This document shows positions 44,341 through 55,726 of a stretch of DNA of 64,000 nucleotides, piece after piece. How positions within the stretch are numbered: the stretch's first letter is position 1; each line of letters starts with the position of its first letter. The notes below the pieces were generated by a model. It saw only the letters and a program-made list of their open reading frames with translations, was not told the origin of the DNA and made no database searches. Source of the stretch: Bullera alba (taxonomy: Eukaryota; Basidiomycota; Tremellomycetes; Tremellales; Bulleraceae); assembly GCA_001600095.1 (NCBI GenBank), contig BCIX01000007.1, positions 744,001 to 808,000 of the forward strand, given 5' to 3'. A program made the translations under genes and the position numbers.

Positions 44341-45273
44341 TTAACCGAAGAAGGTCTTGACTCGGTCCTCGAGCGGCAGGAACTCCTTGGGGTGGGCACC
44401 GTTCCCTGGTGGTCCGGCGGGGACACCGAATGGCATCATACCGGTGGACTAAGGAGCATGTTCATCAGCATGTATGTCCTGCTTGGTCACGAATCATCTC
44501 CCGGTGTCACTCACCCTCCACGAAGCCGGAACATGGAAGAGCTTCTGAACCTCCTCCTGCGTTTCAGCAGAGTATTGGCCAAAGTGCTAATAATTCGGCA
44601 TCAGCTTTGGGTCAGGAAGCAGATCTGCAAGCTGACTCACTTGGAGACTAGCTCCCAGACCCTCTTTGGCCAAAGCCGTCCAGACAATGTATTGCAGGAT
44701 ACCCGCCGCGTTGTCCGACCACACGGTGAATGCCTATCCAGACGGTCAGCACCGTCCAATTGACGTACAGAGCGGTACCCACCGAGGCCAAGGGTGGCAT
44801 CTTCTCCTGCCAGCCTTTGACGACGGCATCATCCTCAAAGAAAAGGACGGTTCCGTAGCCTGGTCGATAGGCGCTGTCGATCTTGTTCTTCCAGAACGCC
44901 TCTTGGTCGGCTACATCTTAGTCAGCCGGCGGCTAGGGGTTACAGACAATGAGGAGGAGATTGACTCACCATCACCACCCAGAGTCTTCTTGTACGTCTC
45001 GGTGACCACGTCCCAAAGCTTCTGGTGATGCTCGCCCGTCACGACAATGGCCCTGGACTCCTGCATGTTGAACGAGTTGGGCGCATGCTTGACAGATCGC
45101 TCGACGAGGGCTTTGAGCTGATCATCCGAGATCGTCGACTTGTTGCTGAGTTGGTAGTAACTTCGTCGGGTCTACATCGAGTCAGTCGGCCGAAACGACT
45201 TGGGTGGTCATAGCACCGTCGTGCTTACCTCGACAGCCTCAAAGAAGGCTTCTGAGCTGGCTGGGGCGGACAT
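44341..45273 (-). CDS. Nitroreductase-family oxidoreductase (Frm2/Hbn1-like)
   Basis: Six exons (45273-45229, 45171-44970, 44910-44783, 44733-44641, 44586-44515, 44448-44341) give 215 residues. TRRSYYQLSNKSTISDDQLK, VKHAPNSFNMQESRAIVV, HHQKLWDVV, YGTVLFFEDD and the C-terminal MPFGVPAGPPG match fungal FMN nitroreductases. These small dimeric flavoenzymes reduce nitro or quinone compounds with NAD(P)H and take part in lipid signalling or oxidative stress in yeast. It probably is cytosolic, since no targeting signal is seen. Confidence 0.9.
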
Positions 45274-45683
45274 AGTGTAGAGATGGAGTTGTGTATGAGT
45301 ATAGACGTCGGTTTATTTGTTGGAGGGAGGTGCTGGTGTCCAACGTCAAGGATCCTCCTTGCCCTTCTTATACGGCCCGATCCAGGCTAAACACCTTACC
45401 TCATCAGATAAGATCTTGGGTCCGAAACATCAATTTCTGGGAAGGATTTGTCAGTCCGCAGATCAAAATTACCGCTTTTGGCAAGAGTTGATAAGCATTC
45501 TCAGCCACTCTTCCGACGGAAGGAGGGAGTAGTTGCATCTGAATGCTGCTCGGTGTATGAACGGTCTCATCTATGAGTAAGGCAGTCGAAGGGACTGCGA
45601 CGTAGTAGAGCGCAGGCCCACGCTGCCAATTCCCGATGATGTGGACGGATTGGAAGTTGAATGTGTTCTTGTTCGGTAACCAT
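45274..45683. other. Promoter of the nitroreductase gene and 3' end of HOP2
   Basis: About 410 bp. Only short ORFs; nothing further identified. Confidence 0.35.
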
Positions 45684-47028
45684 TTATTCATCCTTCGCCT
45701 CAGCTTTTGCTTTCTTGCCCCTCTTCTTCTTAGGCTCTTCGACTAGGGTCGCGCTTGACGAGCGTTTCGTCGTCGCAGTAGGCGAGCTCGATTGACTTGC
45801 AGGTGTTTGACTGGCGATCGGGGAGATGGAACTTGGCTTGATAGTCTTGCGAACGGGTGCTGCTTGCTTCGTGGCTGGTCTTCGCATTGGTGCTGGCTTG
45901 CAGAATTCGCCTTGCTCCACTTCGAGAGCCTCTTCATCATCGAGGTTGATGCCTTGATCGTCTTGAAATGACTTGGGGTCGGCGATAGACCCTCCCTCCC
46001 CGAGTTGCCCGAAGAGCCTGGGTGAAGATAGTCAGTCTCACATTTCGGATTGGATCCACCACTCACTCTTTATAGATCTTTCGCCTATCCACCCAATGCT
46101 TGCGCCAGAATGCGAACTCGTCGTCGATCTTTTTCATCTCCTCATCCGTCATGGGCGCCATTTTCTCCTGCCCATCATCCTCGCCTCGGAGTGCCGACAA
46201 GGTTTGATTCGCAAGAGCGTTCTAGAAGATTCAGCAAGAGTTGCTGTAGACCACGCGGTTCTCACCTCTTTCTTAATACGAGCGATCTCTCCAGCTAGGT
46301 CCGTCGTCTTTGGCGCATTGGCCTGAGCAGTGAGCGCTGACGCTGGTCAGCACAGACTTAGAGCATGTGAATCTTTACTCACCAGCTTGTGCATTCCTCA
46401 ACTCCTTCCTCTTCTCTTCGAGATCCGACTGGACCTGCTTGAGGCTCTGATCCAGACCTGCAAGTTCGTCCGCTGATGCGACATTGAGCAGGCTCTGTGG
46501 AATCGTTAGGCTGACGGCGACCATGAGACAGCCTCACCTGATTGTAGACGAAGATGGTCTGCTTGGAGTAGTTCTTCACCGTCAGACTGCCTTTTGCTAT
46601 AAGTAAATCAGTGAGGGAAGCAGGCAAGTGACTCCTCTCGAACTTACCGGCGAGGTCGGTGAGGATTTTCTGCGCTTGCGTCTTGGTGACTTTGTTTTTG
46701 AGATTCGCCGAGACATCAGCTGGGAATTAATCAGCTAACTACTGAACCAAGCAGCTGGATTGACCTACTACTGGCATAGGGTCGATTGACCTGGCCTAAA
46801 GTCAGCACCGGAAGGGGAGAAGGGCTTACTGTCTGCTCACCGATTTCAGGTATTGCAGGACCAGCTAAAGAATCGTCAGTCTACGTCATTTCGAAAACGG
46901 CTTGGTATTCCCACATCGTCAGCTGTCAGGTATCAGCTCTTTCATCCGACGATGCTAAGCAGCTGGAAGAATCGCCTACCCTCGTCCCCCTTGAGAGCCT
47001 TCTCTTTCGGTACTGCTTTCGGAGGCAT
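45684..47028 (-). CDS. HOP2-like homologous-pairing protein (TBPIP family)
   Basis: Ten exons (47028-46980, 46922-46915, 46864-46841, 46790-46769, 46719-46648, 46596-46538, 46494-46383, 46336-46266, 46221-46067, 46017-45684) give 301 residues. The winged-helix N-terminus reads DEADDLVLQYLKSVNRPYAS, then DVSANLKNKVTK and AKGSLTVKNYSKQTIFVYNQ, followed by a coiled coil (LDQSLKQVQSDLEEKRKEL) and a helical domain with W-R-K-HWVDRRKIYKELF. Hop2 with Mnd1 stimulates Dmc1/Rad51 strand invasion between homologues in meiosis. The C-terminal 80 residues (Ala/Lys/Ser-rich, ending KAEAKDE) exceed the family norm. The second exon is an 8-nt microexon. Confidence 0.88.
46915..46922 (-). other. 8-nt coding microexon of HOP2
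   Basis: CTGACGAT on the minus strand sits between a 57-nt GTAGGC...CTGACAG intron and a 50-nt GTGGGA...CTGAC...TTTAG intron. It adds ADD to give DEADDLVLQYL, the conserved start of the winged helix. Without it the downstream exon is out of frame. Confidence 0.72.
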
Positions 47029-47531
47029 GCTGAACGAAAGGTGAGTGTTTGATGAGAGGAGTGAGTCAGATGAAGCTTGGGTTTACTGGAGCGGATGTGT
47101 GTATTCTGAGTACGGTGGTGATGCCTAACACTGTGCAGATGAGCAGTATGATAGCGAGATGGGAGGAGGAAGCAACGAGGAAGGGAGGAAGGAGGGAGGA
47201 AGTGATGGCCATGGGAAAGAGAGAGGTGGTCGAAGAAGGTGGAGGTCTGACTCACCTCAGAGCGTGCCTGATACAAGCCGGGCAGCCGTACAGCCAGCCT
47301 GATACACTATTTCGCCCAAGTCAATGTTTCAAGCTGCCGTCCTCGACTGCTCCATCGACCATCTGCTCCGCCACACAAGACATCGCGCGATCACTGACCG
47401 CCTCATCGTACTTGCCCAGCTCCTGCAAGGATCGCCTCTTACTCGCATCGGCCGCGTACACAGGTCGCCCAAGCAAGCGCAAAACGCACCCCTATAGATC
47501 CTCTCAAACCCAGCAGTAAAGACCGCCCACC
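47029..47531. other. Divergent promoter HOP2 / TMA46
   Basis: About 500 bp between two start codons. The half nearest HOP2 is rich in GGAGGAAG-type purine runs. No gene seen. Confidence 0.4.
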
Positions 47532-49116
47532 ATGCCGCCCAAAGGGAAAGGTGCCGCCAAGGACGACAAGGTAGGTCAGGTCAGGATGAGCGGAGCGGGG
47601 CATCGCGTTAATGAGAATGGTAGACCTTTGGTATGAAGAATAAGAACAAGTCGGCAAAAGTGCAGAAATTCATCGCTACCGTTCAGCAGCAACAAGCTCA
47701 AGCGGGAAAGAACAAGGAAACGGTGAGTCGAGGCAGGAGATGCTAAGATGGGTTAGGGGTCATGGGACGTAAGAGGGCTGATGAGTGTGATAGCTTGCAA
47801 AGGAGAAAGAGAAGGAGGCCAAGCTGGCTCAGAAGAAATTAGATGAGCAGAGGAAGAAGCTAGACGCGGAGCTGTATGGACCAGTTCAAGTGCAGAAAGT
47901 GCCTTTTGGAACGGGTGAGTAGGGTGTGCTTTCCTGACGGACAATGCTGACTCGATGCCCAGATCCAAAGACTGTAGGATTATTCGCGCGACAAGGTGGC
48001 GTTGTCTAACGAGCTTCTAGGTACTCTGCGTGTACTTTAAAGCCGGCCATTGCGAGAAGGGTGAGAGAATTGGTAGAGTATCGGCGTGTGACTGACCGAC
48101 GACAGGTAACAAATGTAAATTCTCGCATGATAGGAATGTGGAGCGAAAGGTTGAGAAGTTGAACATCTACGAGGATGCTCGATCAAAGGAGAACGACAAG
48201 AAGACAGGTGAGTGGAGGTCGGGTGTCAAGTTTGAACGAGCTGGAGCTGATCCAAACCTAGATTTGATGGAGGACTGGGACGAGGAGAAGCTGCGGAATG
48301 TCGTCAACCAGAATCAGCAAAAGCAGAAGAACGCCACGGATGTGAGTGAGAGAGGAAGAATGTAAGATGGAGCTAACGCGTCCGCAGATCGTGTGCAAGT
48401 ACTTTGTCCAGGCGATCGAGGAGAAGAAGTATGGGTGGTTGTGAGTAAAAAGCCAGACACAGTTGATCGCAGCTGACGTCTTGTATAGCTGGGAATGCGT
48501 AGGTCTAGTCATCTGGAATCATCCGCCTGTACTGACCATCATAGCCCAATGGAGGAGACAAGTGCATGTACCGACATGCTCTACCCCCCGGTTTCGTGCT
48601 CAAGGCGGACAAGAAAGCAGCAGAGGAAGCGGCGAAGAAGGAGCAGATATCGTTAGAAGAGTTCCTGGAAGTCGAGGTGAGTCAGCTGAATAGTTCTCCT
48701 GTACTAAGCTGATGTTATTTCAGCGACACAAGTTGAAACCCCCTCTTACGCCTGTCACCGAGGAGTCCTTTGCGATCTGGAAGAAGACGAGAATAGAGAA
48801 GAAGCACGCCGAGCAGGAAGCACTGGAGAAGGCAAAGGCTCAGCAGAGAGCGGCCGGCAAGATGACGGGAATGACTGGAAAGGATATGTTCGAGTTTGGT
48901 GGCGAGCTGTACGCGAACGACGACGAGGGCGAGGAGGACTGGGATATCAGCAGGCTCTTGGCGAGATATGTGAGTGGGCCGGGACATGATTGTGCTGCAG
49001 GATCACTGACTATTTAACAGCGGGAGGAGGATGAAAAGGCGGACCAGGCTCTACAGAAAGCTGCTCAGGACGTCAAGGACGCTGCAGACGGTGTCGGTCA
49101 GATGGTCGTCAGTTGA
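47532..49116 (+). CDS. TMA46 / ZC3H15-like CCCH zinc-finger protein
   Basis: Twelve exons join in phase to 342 residues: 47532-47570, 47624-47722, 47794-47914, 47963-47973, 48021-48060, 48106-48207, 48262-48341, 48388-48440, 48489-48498, 48545-48676, 48724-48969, 49021-49116. The N-terminus [20 protein letters not shown], two CCCH fingers (C-x7-C-x5-C-x3-H in [12 protein letters not shown]...CKFSH; and CKYF...C...CMYRH) and the acidic C-terminal region with [14 protein letters not shown] are those of Tma46/DFRP1. The family binds and stabilises the Rbg1/DRG1 GTPase and associates with translating ribosomes. Exons 4 (11 nt) and 9 (10 nt) are microexons that both fall at or inside zinc fingers. 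Confidence 0.93.
47963..47973 (+). other. 11-nt coding microexon of TMA46
   Basis: ATCCAAAGACT completes the DPKT that precedes VLCVYF of the first zinc finger. It is flanked by CCCAG upstream and GTAGGA downstream. Confidence 0.8.
48489..48498 (+). other. 10-nt coding microexon of TMA46
   Basis: CTGGGAATGC supplies the WEC whose Cys belongs to the second CCCH finger. It is flanked by TATAG upstream and GTAGGT downstream. Confidence 0.8.
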
Positions 49117-49478
49117 AGCGCTTGGTGTCTCTCGGCGTCCCTTGCATATTCCCCTACACGAACAACCGCGCATTGTCATAGGATTGGCTTGGAAGCGCTC
49201 CTCCCATTCTTGTATCTCTCGTACATATAGCATAGCTGCGATGTAGGTGTACTCGTATCACGGCGGGATGTCGAGGTGTCGAAACAATCTCGAGACTGAT
49301 TTGAGACTGATTAATGTGATCTCGGGAAGGTCTGCCACCCAAACAACGCGGAGCTGAAATGACCTCACCACCGCCAGAATGGATCTACCGGTGGCTGCAT
49401 GCTGCATCGAGTTGTTGATCTTCGACTACGCTCACTATCTCACGAGTTGCGCAATCTCATCAGGACATCTAGCTCGGT
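49117..49478. other. Spacer between TMA46 and the VAM7-like gene
   Basis: About 360 bp; 3' end of TMA46 and promoter of the next gene. Nothing further seen. Confidence 0.35.
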
Positions 49479-50676
49479 ATGAACGGCATCCAGAACATCT
49501 CCGTCATCTCGACACAAACGGTGCCCACACCAAAACCTCACACTACGTATACCGTCCAAAGTGAGCACCACGTCCGTTCTTTGTTGGCGATGACAATTGA
49601 CCCCAAACAGTCTCGACACCTACGCGCACTTGGACCGTGGAGAGGCGATACAATGACTTTGTCGCGCTCAACACCGAGCTCACCAGCTCAGTTGGCAAAG
49701 CTCCGCCAGCGGCGCTACCCCCCAAACACCCGTGGTCACTGACTCGCGCCGCGTACGATGACAAGGTGGGTTCAGTCAGGCGGTGGTTCATCGGTGCTGA
49801 CACTCCCAGATCATACGCGAGCGGAGAGTACTACTAGAAGCGTACCTACGAGCGATCCTCACCCACCGGGATGCTCGCTGGCGCGACTCGTACACCTATT
49901 CCGACTTTCTCGACGTGTCTAGCCACTCTGCCTCGTCATCGCGACCCAATGCCCAAACAGCAACATCCTCTTCGAATGTTCCTATACATTGGACATCGGC
50001 AAATTGGCTCAACGAACATTCCAACGTACAAGCTCTTCTTCGGCAAACCCGCTCAGAGCTATTGAAGCGAGATGCCCTTGCCTCCATGGGGGATTCAACC
50101 GGGTCGAGGGGATCGAGCGTAAACGCCAAGAAGATCCTCCGAGATATCATGGACAGGCTGGACGGGCTAGATCGGGGCTTAAAGGAGATTGGTTCGGTTC
50201 TGGGTGATGGAGAGAGGAAGCGGAGAGAGGAAATGGTGGAATCGCTTAGGAATGAACGAGCGAATCTGCAGCGTATGGTGGAAGCTGGAGTTCGAACCCA
50301 ATTTTCAAGAGGAGAAGCGCCTTTGGCACCATCGACAAATGGTCAGATGCCCGGTGGACTAAGCGGGGACAGTCCATGGGGAGGAGGAGCGAAAGTGGCT
50401 TCTGGCAGGGTGTTTGGGAAGAAAGCAGAGGAAACGGACGAAACGCGCCCGCTGGACGATGGGGGTTTGTTGCAACTGCAGCAAGCCAAGATGGACAACC
50501 AAGATGGTCAGCTGGAACAATTGAGCCAGATCTTGAGAAGGCAGAGGGGAATGGGAGAGGAGATTCACAGGGAGATTGGAGAACAGACGGAGATGTTGGA
50601 GGATATCGATAATGAAGTAGGAAAGGTTGGCTCGAAGATGGCTCGAGCGAAGAGGCAGATGAACAAGCTCAACTAG
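49479..50676 (+). CDS. VAM7-like PX-domain Qc-SNARE
   Basis: Exons 49479-49560, 49611-49765 and 49810-50676 give 367 residues. A PX domain (about 1-130) contains RTWTVERRYNDFVALN and the Pro-rich LPPKHPWS before its membrane-contact helix, which binds phosphatidylinositol-3-phosphate. The C-terminal 65 residues form a SNARE helix (QLEQLSQILRRQRGMGEEI, then IGEQTEMLEDIDNEV) with a central Gln in the zero-layer position. There is no transmembrane segment, as in yeast Vam7. The role is vacuole/late endosome homotypic fusion with HOPS. Confidence 0.88.
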
Positions 50677-50919
50677 GGCGACTAAGGGGGAAATCGAACA
50701 ATTACACTAGCTATCTTGACACGAACATAACGATACATAACGAGCTGATACGGGAAGGTATATACAGTTGTACCTCGAGGAGGATGGATATGATATCTTG
50801 AACATCGCAGCGGAGGAAAGTCGGAAGCTTGTGATTTGACTTGGCTTGAGAAAGGACGCACATCATGGTCGCTTGGGTCTGCCCACGAGATCTGTTACTC
50901 TCGCTGAGGCATCATCAGA

Positions 50920-51938
50920 TCAAGCAAATCCCAGGCTTGCCGCACTCACAGCCAGACCTAGTCTCTTTGCCGCCTCCCATCCAGAAACGTCCTTGGCGAC
51001 CGTTCGGTCCGCTCTCACGGCTTCGCCCATGTCGATTCCATCCATTGTACACTTCGACCTCCACAACACCCCTACTTCAGTGAACAACTTGTCCACCTCC
51101 CACCTGATCTCCCTCTCCTGAGATTTGCCCCACATCTGGACCAGCAACGCCATTCCCCTTGCCATCTGGTCGATCTTGCCCAACTCGTCTCTGTCCATGA
51201 TGATCACGTTTCCATCGTAGTCGTGCTCCACAGCTCGTAGATGCTGATCGTGCTCTCGCTTCATGTGAGTATGGAAGAAATCGAGTAGGGGATCGTACAT
51301 CTCCCTCAACCATCTGTCGAGTATTGGAAGTGCGATGCCGATTCGATCTTGAGGTTTGTGGGAGAAGTAAATGGCGGCAATGTATGCTTCCATGAGAGCG
51401 GCTCTGATGTCCGTCTCAATTTGTAGAGAGGGGAGCATGCTTGCTGGAGCGCACAGTTTCTCGGGGAGTCCATACAACCCGGATAGGTGGGATAAAGTCG
51501 AGTTTGAGACCAAATGAGCTTTGAGTTTCTGTATGTTTGGACCAAGCCAGTCAGCTGTGAGCGCGCAGAGCTGTGTATGCAGTTCACGGTAGCTGTTCCG
51601 CAGGTCAGGATTGGCAACTCCTCTTGAAGCCAGGTAGTGACCAGCATTCCAAGGATACTGTCACCTACATGTTCGAGCTTTTCGTAATGTCGATCAGGGC
51701 TGAACTCGCTTTCTTCGAACTTGTGATGAGATCGATCATACAGGCTGATGTGTCGAAAGACATCCTTTGCCAGCTCGGGATTGTCGATGGTGGGTAATGG
51801 AGGAAGTGGGTATACTGGTAACTGTTCGACGGGTAGTAAGAGCGCTTTGCATGTCAGTCGTTTCTTGGCCCGCTTGGAGGGAATGACAGCCGGGATGATG
51901 CTGTATGAAGGTGGCTGGAAGGCATTTGAAGTGGTCAT
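50920..51938 (-). CDS. RNase III-domain protein
   Basis: Exons 51938-51588 and 51528-50920 give 319 residues. The signature HYEKLEHVGDSILGMLVTTW corresponds to the RNase III box (E-x-LE-x2-GD-x2-L) with acidic catalytic residues kept; ALMEAYIAAIYF downstream keeps the second conserved Glu. No dsRNA-binding domain or helicase is seen, so it is not a Dicer. The C-terminus is lineage-specific. It could process rRNA/mRNA or act in the RNAi pathway of the fungus, or be a mitochondrial mL44-like protein; the sequence does not decide. ATG 51938 was taken as the start. Confidence 0.85.
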
Positions 51939-52456
51939 CGCGGACTCCAAGTAAATGCGGGAAAAGTGAGAGTTAGATCGCGAGTAGCGTGAGTAACAGG
52001 TCGCTATGTCGTTGAAGAGTTTGTTGCGAAGGCACTTGACTTCGCACAGTGTATGCTGCTACGAAACCGTCCTTGCAGTAGAGATGTAGGACGACGATGA
52101 TGATAATGGAAGAGGGGGAGCAATTATGGAAAGAACAGAGGTTGGGATTGCGGCGACGTACAGGCATGCATCAGCTGGCGCCCTTGGCGGGACTGTCGGG
52201 ACTCGGGGAAGCAACCGGGTTGTTTGTCTTTCCGACGGCGTCGGCGTTAACGATTTGATTCCGCTGAACCACGCTCAGACCCCCTCCGTTTTTTCTTAAA
52301 TCCGATGGACAGGCCAGGGTGGAGCGGAATCAAATTGATTCGCTGCTCGCTGGATGCTCTGGTGCTGGCTGCTGCCGCCTGCGCTCTTCGTCGTCTCCGC
52401 CTGATCAAAGCTTTTGCTTGAACATCAAAAACTTCGACAACTTCGACAACACCGCC
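51939..52456. other. Divergent promoter RNase III-domain gene / RPL3
   Basis: About 520 bp. Nothing else seen. Confidence 0.4.
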
Positions 52457-54239
52457 ATGTCTCACAGGAAGTTCGAAGAACCACGATCCGGATCGTTGGC
52501 TTTCCTGCCCAAAAAGCGAGCCTCCTCGCTCAAGGGTAAGGTCAAGGCCTTCCCCAAGGTCAGTCGAGCTCGTCCATTGCGAAAACTTCAACAGGCTCGA
52601 GGGGATGAGGGATAGCACGGGAAAAGCTCTATATGAAGGACGTGGGAATGGTCGACCGAGGGACCAATCTGTCGCAGGAGGCATGGTGGAGCGGTGGAAG
52701 TGGAGCCCTGTTGAAGTTTTCGAGGAAATTTGCGATTCTGCAGGATGTCATACTGACATTCCTTGCAGGATGACCCAAAGAAGCCAGTCCACCTTACCGC
52801 CTTCTTGGGTTACAAGGCTGGATCTTCGCACGTTGTCCGAGACCTTGACCGACCAGGATCCAGTGAGTGGCCTTTCTGAAACCGACTGTTCATGACCGGA
52901 TCACTGACCTTACATTTCTGTTTAGAGATGCACAAGCGAGAGGTGAGAATAAGCTGGGACTGTTCAGGAGGGATGGAGTCTGATCTTTCGTTCAGGTCGT
53001 CGAGGAGGTCCAGATTGTCGAGACCCCAGAGATGATCGTCGCCGGTGTCGTTGGTTACGTCGAGACCCCACGAGGTCTGCGTTCGTTGACCACCGTCTGG
53101 GCTCAACACCTTTCGGACGAGGTCAAGAGGAGGTTCTACAAGTGAGGCCGATCCCCAGTCAAGGCGTTATACCCAGCTGACATTGGGCAGGAACTGGTAC
53201 CGATCGAAGAAGAAGGCTTTCACCCGATACGCTAAGAAGCACTCTGAGAACAGCGGACAGTCGATCACCCGAGAGCTCGAGCGAATCAAGAAGTACTGTA
53301 CCGTCGTCCGAGTCCTCGCCCACTCGCAGCTGTCCAAGACCGGTCTGCAGCAGAAGAAGGCCCATCTCATCGAGATCCAGGTCAACGGTGGTTCCGTCGC
53401 TGAGAAGGTCGACTGGTGCAAGGACAACTTCGAGAAGCCACTCTCGGTCGGCTCTGTCTTCGAGAAGGACGAGTGCATTGACATCTGTGGTGTGTCAAAG
53501 GGTCACGGTGTTGAGGGTGTGATCAAGCGATGGGGTGTTACCAGTGAGTGCCTCCTCCTCACAGACAGGACAGAAGTACCTTGTCCCAAAGCACCTGCCT
53601 CCCGAAAATTTGTCACCCACCCAAAATCATTTGACCTCCACTTCATTTTTGCCACCTACGCACAACAACCTCCTCCTTCATGCTACTTCGTCTCCTCACT
53701 CTTCTGGACGTTCTGACGATGTTCTCAGAGCTCCCAAGGAAGACACACAGAGGTCTACGAAAGGTCGCCTGTATTGGAGCTTGGCACCCTAGTGAGGTCA
53801 TGTTCTCTGTTGCGAGAGCTGGTCAGCGAGGTCTCCACAGGAGAACGATGCAGAACTTGAAGTGAGTTGGCCGTTGAATCGGAGTCTGCATCGACGCTAA
53901 CCCTCCTCTAGGATCTACCGAATTGCCAACGGTGCCGACGAGGACTCTGGATCGACGCCCTTCGACATCACGAAGAAGAGCATCACCCCCATCGGTGGCT
54001 TCCCCCACTACGGTATCGTCAAGAACGACTTTGTCATGCTCAAGGGATCCGTTGTCGGCCCCAAGAAGAGAAACGTCATCCTCCGAAAAGCGCTCCGAGT
54101 CCACACCTCGAGGACCCACCTCGAGAAGACCGAGCTCAAGCTCATCGACACTTCGTCCAAGTTCGGTCACGGAAAGTTCCAGACCAAGGAGGAGAAGGCC
54201 GCCTTCGAGGGTGTCAGGAAGATCAAGACTGCTGCTTAA
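52457..54239 (+). CDS. Ribosomal protein uL3 (RPL3)
   Basis: Seven exons (52457-52558, 52769-52862, 52926-52942, 52996-53141, 53191-53543, 53729-53861, 53912-54239) give 390 residues, normal for cytosolic uL3. It starts [20 protein letters not shown] and contains [18 protein letters not shown], the central W-finger region ([29 protein letters not shown] in this order) and [11 protein letters not shown]. The substrate of the SET-type His methylation seen in yeast lies in this family near GH-x-G; GHGVEG is present. Introns 1 (210 nt) and 5 (185 nt) are far longer than the roughly 50 nt typical here. Exon 3 has 17 nt. Confidence 0.96.
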
Positions 54240-54992
54240 GCGGTGGTTTGGTCGATCTTGGTCACTTTGGACGATGGGATGTAGGAGCGTGTACATATAG
54301 CCATGCAGATGATGCCTATCGACTGTGTCGTCTCGTCGAGTCTTGGAGAAGCCCGATCTGCACCTGTTCTCGACTTGTCTGTTGTTCAGTCACTCTGCTC
54401 TCGTGTTCCGTCTGCTAATCTCTATCCCTCTCGGCAAGCCAGACCGGCCTGATATGCGACTTAGCATCGCTGTGCACTCCGTGATGGTTGCTCTGAATAT
54501 GGCTGATCGGACTGACCGCAGTTGTACTGACCCGAAGCGACACCAGTATTGAATGTTGAGGGCTACCGCCCGCGGAGAATCAACATACAGCGGATCGCCG
54601 TCCCACACCATACATACCTCTCTAAAGCTTGCCATTGCGGGTCCCTCCGGGAGCTTGAATCTGTGAGCGGAATGCGGCTTCCCTTATTCGTTCATACAGC
54701 AGTAGTGCGTCACAGAGGATTCTGCGAGTAACGAGGATCTTCCGCTCGCCTAAGCGGCAAGGGACTGGAACTTTCACCAGGACGAGTCGCCCCAGCTCTC
54801 GACGTCAAAGGCAAACCCATGAGTCTCTCCCCTAAGACTGTACTGCCATGATAACTGGAATCGGGTTATCCATACATGCAGGGTATATTCGAGAATGCGA
54901 TACAAACCAAGTCCTTCCGAAATGCGACAGAGACGTTCCAGAGACGTTCTCTTCCTTGTCCACGTCCATTGTTCCTCTTCTCTTCAAGCCTT
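54240..54992. other. Convergent intergenic region RPL3 / uS19m
   Basis: About 750 bp between two stop codons. No gene supported. Confidence 0.4.
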
Positions 54993-55386
54993 CTACCTGT
55001 TTCGCGAGGGTCTGAAAGATGATCAGCTAGTCATCAACGAACGCAGGGACAATAGCTGGCTTACTTGTATGTGAACCTCTTCCGGGTTGCAGAAAACTCG
55101 CCAAGCTTGTGACCGACCATCTCTTCCGTCACCCGGAGTGGAATGTACTCCTTTCCATTGTGAACATGGAACATTATACCGACGTGGTTGGGCAGGATTG
55201 TCGAAGCCCGGGCTTTGGTGTAGATGGGAACGTTGTTCGTGATGGCAGCTTGTAACGAAGGGAATGCGACGAAGAATGGTCCTAAGAGCGATTTGGGTCA
55301 GTACAGGTTTTCCAATGAAACCGAGGGGGATGAAGGAGCTCACCCTTCCAAGCGGATCGCTTCATTAGCGCCAGAGAAGGCCTCAT
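54993..55386 (-). CDS. Mitochondrial ribosomal protein uS19m (RSM19)
   Basis: Three exons (55386-55344, 55281-55065, 55011-54993) give 92 residues, as expected for uS19m. The sequence has RSAWKGPFFV, then [20 protein letters not shown] and the family hallmark [14 protein letters not shown]. It sits in the head of the mitochondrial small subunit. The last exon carries only 19 nt. It shares a 340-bp divergent promoter region with CCT3. Confidence 0.94.
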
Positions 55387-55726
55387 GGTGGTCGTTGTCC
55401 TCGCGACGTTGGGTGTTCGAACGTAAGCTTATACTTGCCCAAAAGTCAGACAACTCTTGACTTGGAGAGGTCCAGGAAGATGCGAACGGGATCAAACTCC
55501 CCTTACGTGGCTTTTTTCGAAACACGCCCGAAGCCAGCTGGTTTCTACGCGGCGTGACATCCTTCCATGTCCATCTTCTCTACGTACGCGAACAACCTCG
55601 AAAGTCAAAAGTTGAACGACAAGCAGAACACCATTCAGCACCCGCGAAGATCACCACACAGGATCCCGATACTGTCGTAGCAGCTGGAACCTTTTAAACA
55701 CCTAATCAGCAGCAAAACCGCCCGCC
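55387..55726. other. Divergent promoter uS19m / CCT3
   Basis: 340 bp between the two start codons. No further feature identified. Confidence 0.4.
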
